Shown one piece after another: positions 26,905 to 35,309 of a stretch of 64,000 bases of DNA. The stretch comes from Nonomuraea helvata. Lineage in GTDB: Bacteria; Actinomycetota; Actinomycetes; Streptosporangiales; Streptosporangiaceae. Every line of letters begins with the position of its first letter. Within the stretch, counting starts at the first letter, position 1. Made by a program: the position numbers and the translations under genes. Location of the stretch: contig NZ_BAAAXV010000009.1 in the NCBI RefSeq assembly GCF_039535785.1, positions 2,852,001 through 2,916,000 on the forward strand. Reading direction: 5' to 3'. Under the pieces are notes generated by a model. The model was given only the letters and a program-made list of their open reading frames with translations. It was not told the origin of the DNA and did not search any database.

Positions 26905-27468
26905 TCAGTCGAGGAATCCGCGGAGTACGGCACGGGCGATGGCGGGGGTCTCCATGGCCGGCACGTCAAGGGTGAGGCGGTCGAAGGCGATGCCGGTCAG
27001 CAGGGAGGCGATCGCGTCCACCTGCTCCTGGGTCACGTGCGGGTAGGCGGCCCGGATCTGGGTGGCGCGGCTGCGCAGGGTGACGGCGCGGAGCTCGCGC
27101 ATGAGGGCGGCCAGTTCTGGGCTGCGCGCGGCTTCCAGGGACAGCTCGAACCGGGCGAGGTAGCGGTTGCGCGCCGGGCCGGTGCCGGCGTCCACGGCGG
27201 CGGCCAGGAGGTCGGCGACGTCCTGCGGGGTGGCCGCGCTGGGGCCGGCCGGTTGTTCCTGCTCGGCGGCCAGCTGCTGGTCCAGGATGCGCCGGGCGAT
27301 GGCCTCGTACAGGGCGGCCCGGGTGCGGAAGTAGTTGGACGTGGTCCCGGCCGGCACGCCGGCGGCCTGGTCGACGGCCCGGTGCGTCACCTGGGCCAGG
27401 CCCAGCTCGTCGATCAGGCGGAGCGCGGTGTCGGCGAGCAGCTCTCGTCGGTCGGTTCTCTTCGGCAT
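26905..27468 (-). CDS. TetR-family repressor controlling the FAD monooxygenase
   Basis: 187 residues. N-terminal helix-turn-helix: LADTALRLIDELGLAQVTHR then AVDQAAGVPAGTTSNYFRTR; C-terminal ligand domain with AAARSPELAALMRELRAVTL-like helices. It is divergent from the FAD monooxygenase at 27541, with two ACTAC/GTAGT-type palindromes between them (27481-27519), the standard layout of an autoregulated TetR repressor of a detoxifying oxygenase. The inducer is probably an aromatic compound or antibiotic that is the monooxygenase substrate (inference). Confidence 0.88.
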   Translation of the reverse strand: MPKRTDRRELLADTALRLIDELGLAQVTHRAVDQAAGVPAGTTSNYFRTRAALYEAIARRILDQQLAAEQEQPAGPSAATPQDVADLLAAAVDAGTGPARNRYLARFELSLEAARSPELAALMRELRAVTLRSRATQIRAAYPHVTQEQVDAIASLLTGIAFDRLTLDVPAMETPAIARAVLRGFLD

Positions 27469-27480
27469 GCCCTTGACTCT

Positions 27481-27519
27481 ACTACGCCGTAGTACTACAA
27501 ATAAGTACTACAACGTAGT
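27481..27519. promoter_or_regulatory. Double TetR operator
   Basis: Two palindromes: ACTACGCCGTAGT (27481-27493, 6-bp arms around a central base) and ACTACAACGTAGT (27507-27519, 5-bp arms), centres 26 bp apart. Copies of GTACTAC lie between and within them. They fill the gap between the divergent TetR and monooxygenase starts. Two half-site pairs at this spacing suit binding of two TetR dimers. The assignment is by position and symmetry only. Confidence 0.8.
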
Positions 27520-27540
27520 GATTCGGAAAGGGGCGGTCTG

Positions 27541-29139
27541 ATGACGCGGAACATCGAGGTCCTCGTGGTGGGTGCCGGACCGACCGGCCTGACCCTGGCG
27601 CTGGAGCTGGCCCGCCGCGGCGTGCCCTACCTGGTGACCGAGAAGAGCGCCGGCCCGGCGATCGGCTCGCGCGGCAAGGGCCTGCAGCCGCGCAGCCTGG
27701 AGGTGCTCGACGACCTGGGCGTGATCGACGAGATCCTGGCCAACGGGGAGACCGGCCTGCCGCTGCGCCTGCACCAGGGCCACACCCTCAGCGTGGAGCT
27801 GGCCACCGCCGCCGGCACCGGCGCCCGGCCGGGGGTCCCGTACCCGGACCTGGTGCTGCTTCCGGAGTGGCGGGTGGAGAAGGTGCTGCGGGACCGCCTG
27901 GCCGAGCTCGGCGGCGAGGTCCTGTACGGGGCCGGGCTGGCCTCCTTCCAGCAGGACGCCGACGGTGTCACCGCCGTGCTGGAGAACGGCGAGACCGTCC
28001 ACGCCCGGTACCTGGTCGGCTGCGACGGAGGACACAGCACCGTACGGCGGCAGCTGGGCGCCACCATGGACGGACGCACCCACGACGACCAGTACTTCCT
28101 GGTCGGAGACGTGACGATCGACGGGCTGCGCGACGACGCCGCCTACGCCTGGTTCGGCGACGACGGCGGCTACCTGGCCGTGTCGCCGTTGCCGAACGCC
28201 GACGGCGCCTGGCAGTACCAGGCCAACGTGGTCCCCGGACCCGACGGCTCGGTGCCCGACCCGACCCTCGACATCTTCCGCGAGCTGTTCGCCGCCCGCT
28301 CCGGCCGTACCGACGTGACGCTGACCGAGGCGACCTGGCTGTCGCGCTACCGCTTCAACGCCCGCATGGTCGAGCACTACCGCCACGGCCGCGTCTTCCT
28401 CGCCGGCGACGCCGCCCACGTCCACTCCCCGGCGGGCGGCCAGGGCATGAACACCGGCATCCAGGACGCGTACAACCTCGGCTGGAAGCTCGCGGCCGTC
28501 CTCGACGGCGCTCCCGGCGCACTGCTGGACAGCTACGACGCGGAGCGCATCCCCGTCGCGGCCGAGGTGCTGGCCGGCAGCTCCCGGGGTTTCGAGTCGG
28601 TGTTCGCGCTGCGCGGCGCTCGCCGCTTCCTCCGCGACCACCTCATCTTCCCGCTGGTCAAGCGGCCCGCCATCATGAGCCGCCTGCTTGCGAAGACCAA
28701 CCAGCTCGCCATCGCCTACCCCGACTCCCCCCTCACCGTGACCGAGGACTCGAGGCACGGCAGCCCGCGCGCCGGCGACCGCGCCCCCGACGCCCGTGGC
28801 ATCACGGCGGACGGCGCCCCGGTCCGGCTGTTCGACATCACGCGCGGCACGCACTGGACGGTGCTGGGCTTCGGAGCCGAGACCGCCGGGCTGCTGCGGG
28901 AGCTCCAGGCCACCCACGGCGCGTACGTCCGCGCCTGCCTGGTCGTGGACTCCGGCCCGGCGGACTTCCCCACGATGCTGGCCGGTCCGGAGGCCGGGCG
29001 CCTGTTCCGCGCGCACCCGGGGACGCTGGTCCTGATCCGCCCCGACGGCTACCTCGCCCTGCGCGCCACCAGCGCCCGCACCGTCGACGACTACCTCGCC
29101 CGGACCCTGTCGCCGGCCGCCGCACCCGCCACGGCCTGA
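27541..29139 (+). CDS. FAD-dependent aromatic monooxygenase (PheA/TfdB / rifampicin-monooxygenase-like)
   Basis: 532-residue flavoprotein hydroxylase using NAD(P)H and oxygen. FAD-binding GxGxxG-type motif VVGAGPTGLTLALELARRG, the DG motif LVGCDGGHSTVRRQLG and the GD motif GRVFLAGDAAHVHSPAGGQG are all intact. The C-terminal thioredoxin-like domain (RLFDITRGTHWTVLGFG and onward) matches the TfdB/MhpA/Rox group. Members hydroxylate phenols, polyketides or antibiotics such as rifampicin. The dedicated TetR repressor and double operator suggest substrate-induced detoxification. A strong AAAGGGG site precedes the ATG. Confidence 0.9.
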   Translation: MTRNIEVLVVGAGPTGLTLALELARRGVPYLVTEKSAGPAIGSRGKGLQPRSLEVLDDLGVIDEILANGETGLPLRLHQGHTLSVELATAAGTGARPGVPYPDLVLLPEWRVEKVLRDRLAELGGEVLYGAGLASFQQDADGVTAVLENGETVHARYLVGCDGGHSTVRRQLGATMDGRTHDDQYFLVGDVTIDGLRDDAAYAWFGDDGGYLAVSPLPNADGAWQYQANVVPGPDGSVPDPTLDIFRELFAARSGRTDVTLTEATWLSRYRFNARMVEHYRHGRVFLAGDAAHVHSPAGGQGMNTGIQDAYNLGWKLAAVLDGAPGALLDSYDAERIPVAAEVLAGSSRGFESVFALRGARRFLRDHLIFPLVKRPAIMSRLLAKTNQLAIAYPDSPLTVTEDSRHGSPRAGDRAPDARGITADGAPVRLFDITRGTHWTVLGFGAETAGLLRELQATHGAYVRACLVVDSGPADFPTMLAGPEAGRLFRAHPGTLVLIRPDGYLALRATSARTVDDYLARTLSPAAAPATA

Positions 29140-29279
29140 AGGCAGGTCAGCGCGGCGCGACGGCGCGGCCGAGAAAGGCCAGCAGCCGGTGATGGGCGAG
29201 GGAGCACGCAAACGCAAGCCGATACTGCGTTAAGGGTGGAGCTGGTCCTGGCGCCGGCACAGGCCAGGGGCGACGCCGA

Positions 29280-30332
29280 TCAGCCGGCGATCGCCGCGAT
29301 GAGTTCGTCCCGGCTCTGCGCCCCGGTCTTCCGGTACACCGATTTCAGGTGGTCGTTGACGGTGTAGGTGGACAGGTCCAGGGCGCGGGCGATCTGTTTC
29401 GCCGCCGCCCCGGCATACAGGTGCTCGATGACGCGGCGTTCGCCGGCGGTGATGCCGTACCAATCGCAGAATGACGGCAGCAGCAGTTTGCCGCCGGCCG
29501 CCTGGATGAGAATGGCCACGTCGCTGTCGCCGTTCTCATCCAGGGGCTGGCCGTGGATCAGCACCCAGCGCCCGAAATTGGCCGCCGGCGCACAGATCAA
29601 CGGCGTCCAGGCGTGCGGATCACGCGTATGTGTCCGTACGTGCAAGGAGAGCCCCACCCAGAATGCGTCGGCGATCCAGTCCGGCACCCCGCTCCCGGCG
29701 GCCGGCCACATCTGCCGCGTCCACGCCCGCGCCTGGGGCGAGATCGACCGGACCGTGTGATCAGCGCCGATCGTGATGACCCCCGTCGGCAGCGCCGGAA
29801 CGGTCGGCGCCAGCGGGCCGGCCGTCACATATCCGCGCAACGCCGCCAGCAGCGCGGGGGCGAGCTGCTGGACCTGGCGGACGTCCGTCTCGCCGAAGGG
29901 CCTGCACCCCTCGGCGCGGAGCAGGCCGAGCAGGCCCCACACCCCCTGGCGGTCGCGTATCAGCAGGCGCAGTTCGCTGCCCGCCCCGTGGGAGGCCAGC
30001 ACCCGTCGGATCTGCGTGTTGCGCCGGCCGTCGCCGGCGCCCGCTCCCACCACGCACACCGGCACGCTCTGCTGGGCGAGGACCGGCAGCGGGCACGGGT
30101 CGCCGTGCAGATAGCGGTTGAGGACGAGGTCGCTGATCAGCGCGGGCCGGTATTCGTGCCAGAAGCTGAACGCTCCCAGGCCGATGCCGAGCGCCGGATT
30201 GAGGCCGACCAGCCGGAGCGCGTCGTGCGCCACCCGGCGTCCGACGATCTGCGAAATCGCCGCACCCACCTCGGCCGGGCTGCCGGGTGAGCCGAGCGCC
30301 GAGCACAGCTCGCGGGCAATTCGCGCTTCCAT
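29280..30332 (-). CDS. LuxR-type HTH regulator with N-terminal sensory region
   Basis: 350 residues. The C-terminal LuxR helix-turn-helix is ITAGERRVIEHLYAGAAAKQ followed by IARALDLSTYTVNDHLKSVY and RKTGAQSRDELIAAI. The N-terminal 250 residues resemble a GAF-like sensory domain (ELRLLIRDRQGVWGLLGLLR; PFGETDVRQVQQLAPALLAA). No response-regulator phospho-acceptor domain is present. ATG 30332 lies 8 bp from one arm of a perfect long-range inverted repeat (30340-30383), a likely autoregulatory site. It is divergent from the mini cytochrome-b gene, a candidate target. Confidence 0.85.
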   Translation of the reverse strand: MEARIARELCSALGSPGSPAEVGAAISQIVGRRVAHDALRLVGLNPALGIGLGAFSFWHEYRPALISDLVLNRYLHGDPCPLPVLAQQSVPVCVVGAGAGDGRRNTQIRRVLASHGAGSELRLLIRDRQGVWGLLGLLRAEGCRPFGETDVRQVQQLAPALLAALRGYVTAGPLAPTVPALPTGVITIGADHTVRSISPQARAWTRQMWPAAGSGVPDWIADAFWVGLSLHVRTHTRDPHAWTPLICAPAANFGRWVLIHGQPLDENGDSDVAILIQAAGGKLLLPSFCDWYGITAGERRVIEHLYAGAAAKQIARALDLSTYTVNDHLKSVYRKTGAQSRDELIAAIAG

Positions 30333-30339
30333 CAGATAT

Positions 30340-30383
30340 GAATTCTAGTTGCCGCCCAAAAGAATAACCAGCCATTAGAATTC
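30340..30383. promoter_or_regulatory. Inverted repeat between LuxR and mini-cytochrome-b genes
   Basis: Perfect 8-bp arms GAATTCTA (30340-30347) and TAGAATTC (30376-30383), separated by 28 bp and with centres 36 bp apart. The surrounding 180-bp divergent intergenic region is unusually AT-rich. Each arm also contains the palindrome GAATTC. It probably binds the adjacent regulator; this is inferred from position and symmetry. Confidence 0.6.
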
Positions 30384-30510
30384 GGTAATTGTTGGTGCTT
30401 TTTCTATCGTCTGCACCATGTGTGTGGGATTTTGTTGATGTGATTCATATATTCCTCATGGGAGATCCCTCTCGGCGCTCAATGCGGTCAGTCCCGCCAT
30501 ATGGTGAAAT

Positions 30511-31065
30511 ATGCATATGGAACGCATGAGGCAGCTGGTGGGGGAGATGCTCATCTACTGTTTTGTGGTTGCCCTGGCCTCGGGGGCCTTCCTCGCGTAC
30601 TTCTACGTGCCGAGCGGCCGGATGGTGCCGTACGGCGGCAGCTATGAGCCGCTACGGAACATCCCCATGAGCGCCGCGTACGACTCCGTGCTGAAGATCA
30701 GCCTTGACGTGCGCGGCGGCGTGTTCATGCGGCAACTGCACCACCAGTCCTCCGTCCTGCTCGTGGTGGGGACCGTCGTGTGGGCGCTGCTCGGTCGTTT
30801 CCGGTACGCGTTCGCGCTGGCAGGGCTGGGCCTGAGCCTGCTCGGCGCGCTTGCCGGCTACGGATCCGCCGACGACCTGCTGGCCGACACCGTCCTGGGC
30901 AGGATCCCCGTTCTCCTCTGGTACGGTCTGCACCTTCTCGCGGCACTGGCCCTGGGCGTCGCGCTGGTGGCCTCTTCCCGCAGGGAGGCCGTCAGCCAGC
31001 CCAGAACGCCGGCCTTCATGGCCCTGAGCCTCTGCCTTGCCGTACTGGTGATCTTCTGGCTCTGA
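30511..31065 (+). CDS. Miniature cytochrome b-like membrane protein, one haem-ligand pair
   Basis: 184-residue polytopic membrane protein resembling a shortened cytochrome b N-terminal domain of the QcrB type. Shared landmarks: FYVPSGRMVPYGGSYEPLRN (QcrB-like periplasmic loop), ISLDVRGGVFMRQLHHQSS (helix B entry) and GYGSADDLLADTVLGRIPVL (QcrB GYSLPDDLL). H77, at the RQ(V/L)H position of helix B, and H141, at the first His position of helix D, are kept. The partner positions 14 residues later are W91 and about S155. Thus the pair expected to bind one haem (bL-type) remains and the pair for the second (bH-type) is gone. The segment between helices C and D is also shortened. Quinone chemistry and partners are unknown. 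It is divergent from the LuxR gene. Confidence 0.72.
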   Translation: MHMERMRQLVGEMLIYCFVVALASGAFLAYFYVPSGRMVPYGGSYEPLRNIPMSAAYDSVLKISLDVRGGVFMRQLHHQSSVLLVVGTVVWALLGRFRYAFALAGLGLSLLGALAGYGSADDLLADTVLGRIPVLLWYGLHLLAALALGVALVASSRREAVSQPRTPAFMALSLCLAVLVIFWL

Positions 31066-31075
31066 ACGCGCCGAC

Positions 31076-31459
31076 TCAGCCGATGAAGGACTGAGGGCCG
31101 AAGCGGCCCCACGCCACGAAGAGGGCCAGGGCGAGATAGGCGAGGTTCACCACGATCACCCGGTTCTCGTGACGGCGCAGGTGCGTGATCATCGCGCCGA
31201 CCATCAGCAACGCCACACCGACGGCGGCCAGCGGCACCAGGACCGGTGCGATGCCGAGCACCGCGGGCAGGACCAGGCCCACCGCGGCCAGAACCTCGAC
31301 GGCGCCGATGGCCTTGATGGCGCCGGCGCCGAAGTCCTCGGTCCATCCCCCGCCGGGGGCGGCGGCCAGCTTCTCCTTGGACAGGGTCAGCTTGAGGACG
31401 CCGCCGGACAGCAGGGCCACGGCCATCAGCGCCGCAATGATCCACAGAGCGATGTTCAT
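31076..31459 (-). CDS. DoxX-like small membrane protein
   Basis: 127 residues with four predicted hydrophobic helices: IALWIIAALMAVALLSGGVL, FGAGAIKAIGAVEVLAAVGL, VLVPLAAVGVALLMVGAMIT and VIVVNLAYLALALFVAWG. This is the DoxX/DUF4870-like arrangement commonly annotated as DoxX family. Such proteins are linked to redox or quinone-associated membrane functions in some bacteria, but roles differ widely. ATG 31459 has GGAG upstream (AGGAGAACCCCTC). It is convergent with the mini cytochrome-b gene, ending 11 bp apart. Confidence 0.8.
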   Translation of the reverse strand: MNIALWIIAALMAVALLSGGVLKLTLSKEKLAAAPGGGWTEDFGAGAIKAIGAVEVLAAVGLVLPAVLGIAPVLVPLAAVGVALLMVGAMITHLRRHENRVIVVNLAYLALALFVAWGRFGPQSFIG

Positions 31460-31649
31460 GAGGGGTTCTCCTCGCAGGTGATGTGTTCGCCTCAGGAGTA
31501 CGACGACACAGCCCCTCGGAAGGTCAGGGAGGTACGGCTGGCTGTACCTGAACGCTCCAGTGGGCGGGATCGATCAAGGGCGTCCTCCGTCGACATGCTG
31601 GGTGATGTCCGAAGCGGACGACCCCCACCAAGAAATCAGGAGCGTTTCC

Positions 31650-32810
31650 ATGTCGCGTATCTCTTCCGAGCCGCAGTCCTCCCGGCGCGCGCCGGTTCTG
31701 GCGGCGGCGCTGACCGGGCTGGCAGGGCTGGTCGTGGCGGGGACGCCGGCCGCCGCAGCCACCGGCCTCGACCGCGGCGACCGGGTCGTGCAGCAGAAGC
31801 TGGACGGGCTGGTCGCGAAGGACAAGTTCCCGGCGGCGCTGGCCGCGGTGCAGGACGGCAAGGGGCGGACCCGCCACTACACCGCAGGAGTCGCGGATCT
31901 GACGACCAGGGCGAAGGTCCCGGTCGACGGTTGGGTACGGATCGGCAGCAACACCAAGATGTTCACCGCGGTGGCGGTGCTGCAGCTCGTCGGCGAGGGC
32001 AAGGTCGGCCTGGACGAGCCGATCGAGACGTACCTGCCGAAGGTGGTCCGCGGCAAGGGCATCGACGGCAGGAAGATCACGGTACGGCAGTTGCTGCAGC
32101 ACACCAGCGGCCTGCCGAACTACACCCGCTGGATGCCCAGCGCGTTCAAGACGCGTGATGTCTACCGCTCGCCCCAGGACCTGCTGAAGATGGCGTTCGC
32201 GCACAAGGCGTCGTTCGCGCCGGGCAAGAGCTGGGAGTACAGCAACACCGGATACGTCCTGCTCGGTCTGCTGATCGAGAAGGTCACCGGGCGGCCGGTG
32301 AGCGATGAGCTCAACGACCGGATCATCAAGCCGATCGGGCTGCGCCACACGTACTGGCCGGCCAAGCGGGACCAGACGATCCGCGGGCCTCACCCGAAGG
32401 GGTACGGGTCGGAGAAGCCGGGCGGCAAGCCGGTGGACATCACGAACCTGGACCCGTCCTGGGGGTGGGCGGCCGGCCAGCTGATCGCCACCCCGAGCGA
32501 CGTCAACCGGTTCATGAGCGCGCTGATGGACGGCAAGCTGCTCAAGCCGGAGCAGCTCGCGGCCATGAAGGACACGGTGAAGGCGCCCGGTTTCCCGGCC
32601 GGCTGGGAGTACGGGCTCGGCCTGATCAAGATGCGACTGACCTGCGGCGACGTCGCCTGGGGGCACGGCGGCGACATCGACGGCTACGAGACCCGCAACG
32701 GGGTGACCGAGGACGGCCGGGCCGCCACCGTCGCCGTCACGGCGCTGCCCGGCTCCGAGAAGGCCATGCAGCATGTGATCGACGCGATGGACACCGCCCT
32801 GTGCCGGTGA
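31650..32810 (+). CDS. Secreted serine hydrolase, beta-lactamase / D,D-peptidase family (class C-like)
   Basis: 386 residues with a signal peptide ending PAAAA near residue 33. Active-site motif SxxK is SNTKMF in the phrase RIGSNTKMFTAVAVL; the Tyr motif is YSNTGYVLLG and the third motif is HGGDIDG. This layout marks the AmpC/EstB/D-aminopeptidase superfamily: D-alanyl-D-alanine carboxypeptidase, esterase or beta-lactamase. In actinobacteria most are extracytoplasmic peptidases/esterases of unknown target, so beta-lactam resistance should not be assumed. ATG 31650 has CAGGAG upstream; the frame is open 90 bp further but without a start logic. Confidence 0.88.
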   Translation: MSRISSEPQSSRRAPVLAAALTGLAGLVVAGTPAAAATGLDRGDRVVQQKLDGLVAKDKFPAALAAVQDGKGRTRHYTAGVADLTTRAKVPVDGWVRIGSNTKMFTAVAVLQLVGEGKVGLDEPIETYLPKVVRGKGIDGRKITVRQLLQHTSGLPNYTRWMPSAFKTRDVYRSPQDLLKMAFAHKASFAPGKSWEYSNTGYVLLGLLIEKVTGRPVSDELNDRIIKPIGLRHTYWPAKRDQTIRGPHPKGYGSEKPGGKPVDITNLDPSWGWAAGQLIATPSDVNRFMSALMDGKLLKPEQLAAMKDTVKAPGFPAGWEYGLGLIKMRLTCGDVAWGHGGDIDGYETRNGVTEDGRAATVAVTALPGSEKAMQHVIDAMDTALCR

Positions 32811-32913
32811 CCGTCTCCGGGCAGCCGGGCTCCCATTCGTCCAAGACCGAGCGGATCGGTCGCGTGGTAGCTTCCGGGCAGAGCGAGCCCTGATCCCACG
32901 AGAGGAGCGGGTC

Positions 32914-34035
32914 GTGGCTGTGACCAGCACCGGAGACGAGCAAGCCCGGCCGTCGGCATGGGAAGCGGCATGGGAGGTACTGGCACCCGTGACGGACCTG
33001 GTCACGCCGATGGCGGTACGGGTCGCGGCCACGCTGGGCCTGACCGATCTGATGGCCGGCGACGTGGTGCCCGTCGAGGAGCTGGCACGCCGGTCCGGCA
33101 CCGACGCGGACGCGCTGGGCAGGCTGCTGCGTCACCTGGTCTGCCACGGTGTCTTCACCGAACGCGAGCCGGGCAGGTTCGCGGTCAACAAGCCCGCCGC
33201 GCTGCTGGCATCCGACCACCCTTCCGGGATGCGGGAGCAGCTCGACCTGGGAGCCTTCGGCGGGCAGATGGACCTGGCGTTCACCGGTCTGCTGCACACG
33301 GTCCGCACGGGGCGACCGGCGTGGGAGACGGTCTTCGGCGCCCCGTTCTGGCACCATCTCGCCGCGAACCCACAGCTGAGCCTGTCGTTCGACGCGACGA
33401 TGGCCGCCGGCGCGGACTACGTTGCCGACGCGGCCGGCGGATACGACTGGTCCGGCGTGCGGCACGTGGTCGACGTCGGCGGCGGCACCGGCGCGCTGCT
33501 CGCCGAGGTGCTGCGCGCGTACCCGGACATCCGGGCCACGCTCGTGGATCTGCCGGAGACGGTGGATCGAGGCCGGCGGCACCTGGCCGAGCGCGGGTTG
33601 GAGACGCGGTGCGAGTTCGCCGGCCAGAGCTTCTTCGACCCGCTGCCCGCCGGGGGCGACGTGTACGTCCTCAGGCGCGTGGTGCACGACTGGAGCGACG
33701 ACGACGCCCTGCTGATCCTGCGTCGGTGCGCCGACGCGGCCGGGCAGCGCGGACGGGTCGTCGTGATCGACTCGTCCGGCGGTTCCGGCGCCGACCCGGC
33801 CATGTTCGCCGAGATGAACCTGCGCATGCTCGTGCTCCTCGGCGGCCGCGAGCGCACCGCCGAGGACTACGTCGCCCTCGCTGCCGGGGCCGGGCTGGAC
33901 CTCGCCGACGTCCACCGCACCCCGCTCGGCCACGTCGTCCTCGACCTACGGGCCGCGGGTCAGGCGCCGCAGGAGCAGGGCGGAGGCGGATCGGCCCAGC
34001 GCAGGGCGATGTACGGCTCGACCTGGCCGCAGTAG
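32914..34035 (+). CDS. O-methyltransferase, plant-type dimerising family
   Basis: 373 residues from GTG 32914 with a good GAGAGGAG site. The N-terminal winged-helix dimerisation domain (TPMAVRVAATLGLTDLMAGD; LLRHLVCHGVFTE) is followed by the SAM-binding core VVDVGGGTGALLAEVL and the acidic motif RRVVHDWSDDDALLILRR. These are the hallmarks of small-molecule O-methyltransferases of antibiotic biosynthesis (carminomycin/DnrK type). The final 20 residues after LDLRAAG are Gln/Gly/Arg-rich and outside the family domain, suggesting late extension through a lost stop. No biosynthetic cluster surrounds it, so the substrate is unknown. Confidence 0.86.
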   Translation: MAVTSTGDEQARPSAWEAAWEVLAPVTDLVTPMAVRVAATLGLTDLMAGDVVPVEELARRSGTDADALGRLLRHLVCHGVFTEREPGRFAVNKPAALLASDHPSGMREQLDLGAFGGQMDLAFTGLLHTVRTGRPAWETVFGAPFWHHLAANPQLSLSFDATMAAGADYVADAAGGYDWSGVRHVVDVGGGTGALLAEVLRAYPDIRATLVDLPETVDRGRRHLAERGLETRCEFAGQSFFDPLPAGGDVYVLRRVVHDWSDDDALLILRRCADAAGQRGRVVVIDSSGGSGADPAMFAEMNLRMLVLLGGRERTAEDYVALAAGAGLDLADVHRTPLGHVVLDLRAAGQAPQEQGGGGSAQRRAMYGSTWPQ

Positions 34036-34229
34036 CGGACCCGCTCACGGGTGATGCGGTAGCGGGCGCACACCTCGGGTTCGTCGGGGCGGCGGAAGAC
34101 GGTCCAGCGCGAGGCCCCGAGCGTCGCGGCGGCAGCCCGGGGAACTCGACCCGGGCCGGCGGCGCCCCGAACACCAGGCACAGCGCGGTCGCGATGGTCG
34201 CGTCGGCATTCGCGGGGGCTGGGGCCGGG

Positions 34230-34832
34230 TCAGCAGACGCCGGGCAACTTGCACACCTTGGCGGCCATCTTCTTGGCGTCCTTGGTCAGCCGACCGGGCT
34301 CGTAGGATCCCTCGGAGGTGGTGTAGATCATCAGTGCGCTGCCTCGGCGCGCGACCACACCGGTGACGGTCTCGATCATCCTGCCGTGCTGCCAGGTCTG
34401 GTAACCCATGCCCGCGGCCTCCTCACCCACTCTGACCTTGGTCGTCCGCCACCGGATCGTGAGTTCGGGCTCCGCCGGGTCGCCCTTGCGCGCACACCGC
34501 TTGACCTCGGCGCGCAGCTGGGTGAGCGCGGCCTGGGCGGCACGGGGGCTCTTGTAGATGACGAGCTGTTCGGAGGAGCCGCTGGGGGCGCTGGTCCAGC
34601 GCGTGATCGTACGGGCTGCCACCCTGCCGCGGTCGACGGCGCGCCGGCGCCAACACGGGTTCAGCTCCAATGGCGTGGTGAGGTTGTCGCTGATCTTGTA
34701 GCCCTGTTCTTCTGCCTCCATGGGGCCGGGGTGTCTGCGCGCGTCGCGTTCGGTGAGCAGGAAGTTCTTCGGGATCTCGGTCACGGTCGCCGGGGAGAAA
34801 GCCAGCAGTAAGGAGAGTGCCACGCTGATCAT
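34230..34832 (-). CDS. Secreted protein, PknH-type extracellular sensor-like
   Basis: 200 residues. A short hydrophobic signal segment (MISVALSLLLAFSPAT) is followed by a compact extracellular domain with NPCWRRRAVDRG, KSPRAAQAALTQLRAEVKRC and ending MAAKVCKLPGVC. Cys residues occur in NPCW, KRC, KVC and PGVC, enough for two disulfides. The fold resembles, by cysteine pattern and length, the extracellular sensor domain seen in PknH-like kinases and many solitary secreted proteins of actinobacteria. No catalytic motif is visible. It is preceded by an open reading frame without features and is probably monocistronic. Confidence 0.6.
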   Translation of the reverse strand: MISVALSLLLAFSPATVTEIPKNFLLTERDARRHPGPMEAEEQGYKISDNLTTPLELNPCWRRRAVDRGRVAARTITRWTSAPSGSSEQLVIYKSPRAAQAALTQLRAEVKRCARKGDPAEPELTIRWRTTKVRVGEEAAGMGYQTWQHGRMIETVTGVVARRGSALMIYTTSEGSYEPGRLTKDAKKMAAKVCKLPGVC

Positions 34833-35309
34833 GCACCATTGGACGCCCGCGGGAACGGCTTGGTTCGCGCATCCGCGCCGCGTCGCAGGCGTACCACGAC
34901 ATCGGCTCTGCGGTCCCGGGCGGGCCTTCGACGCCGGCCCGCTGCAGGTGGTCGTCGACGTGAGCGCCCTGGGGACGAGCGCGTCGTCAACCAGTCGTCG
35001 CCGGTGCTGTCGGCGTTCTCCGAACGAACGTCTACGACAACGGATCAGAGCCGCCGTGGCAGCTCATGCCGGGTGCCCGGTTTAGCTCGGCTCGTGAGCG
35101 GTAGCGGTGACAGGTACCCCAGCAGACGTGGGCGGCCGCCGGCCCAACCCCGATGTGGTGGCCGCCGCCCCTCACCGTGGAGGTGAAAGATCGTGGCGTT
35201 GTCACCCCGAGGTCATCGTGCGGATCTGTGGAGCGATGATCGGCGACGTGAGCCCGAAGCAGGCCTGCCGGCCGGTACGCGCAGGCAATGACGGGGGAGG
35301 TCGAGACCC
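34833..35309. other. Non-coding or degenerate region
   Basis: About 480 bp with several short open frames on both strands but no recognisable domain, start signal or codon pattern distinguishing a gene. It probably contains the promoter of the secreted protein at 34832 and relics of degraded sequence. Confidence 0.4.

Noticed and set aside
27508..29217. 569-codon frame antisense to the FAD monooxygenase
   Set aside because: Shadow frame; Gly/Gln/Val-rich with no motif, and it would cover the operator.
33960..34181. Minus-strand 73-codon frame (WTVFRRPDEPEVCARYRITR)
   Set aside because: Somewhat protein-like but overlaps the methyltransferase 3' end and has no complete domain; may be a remnant.
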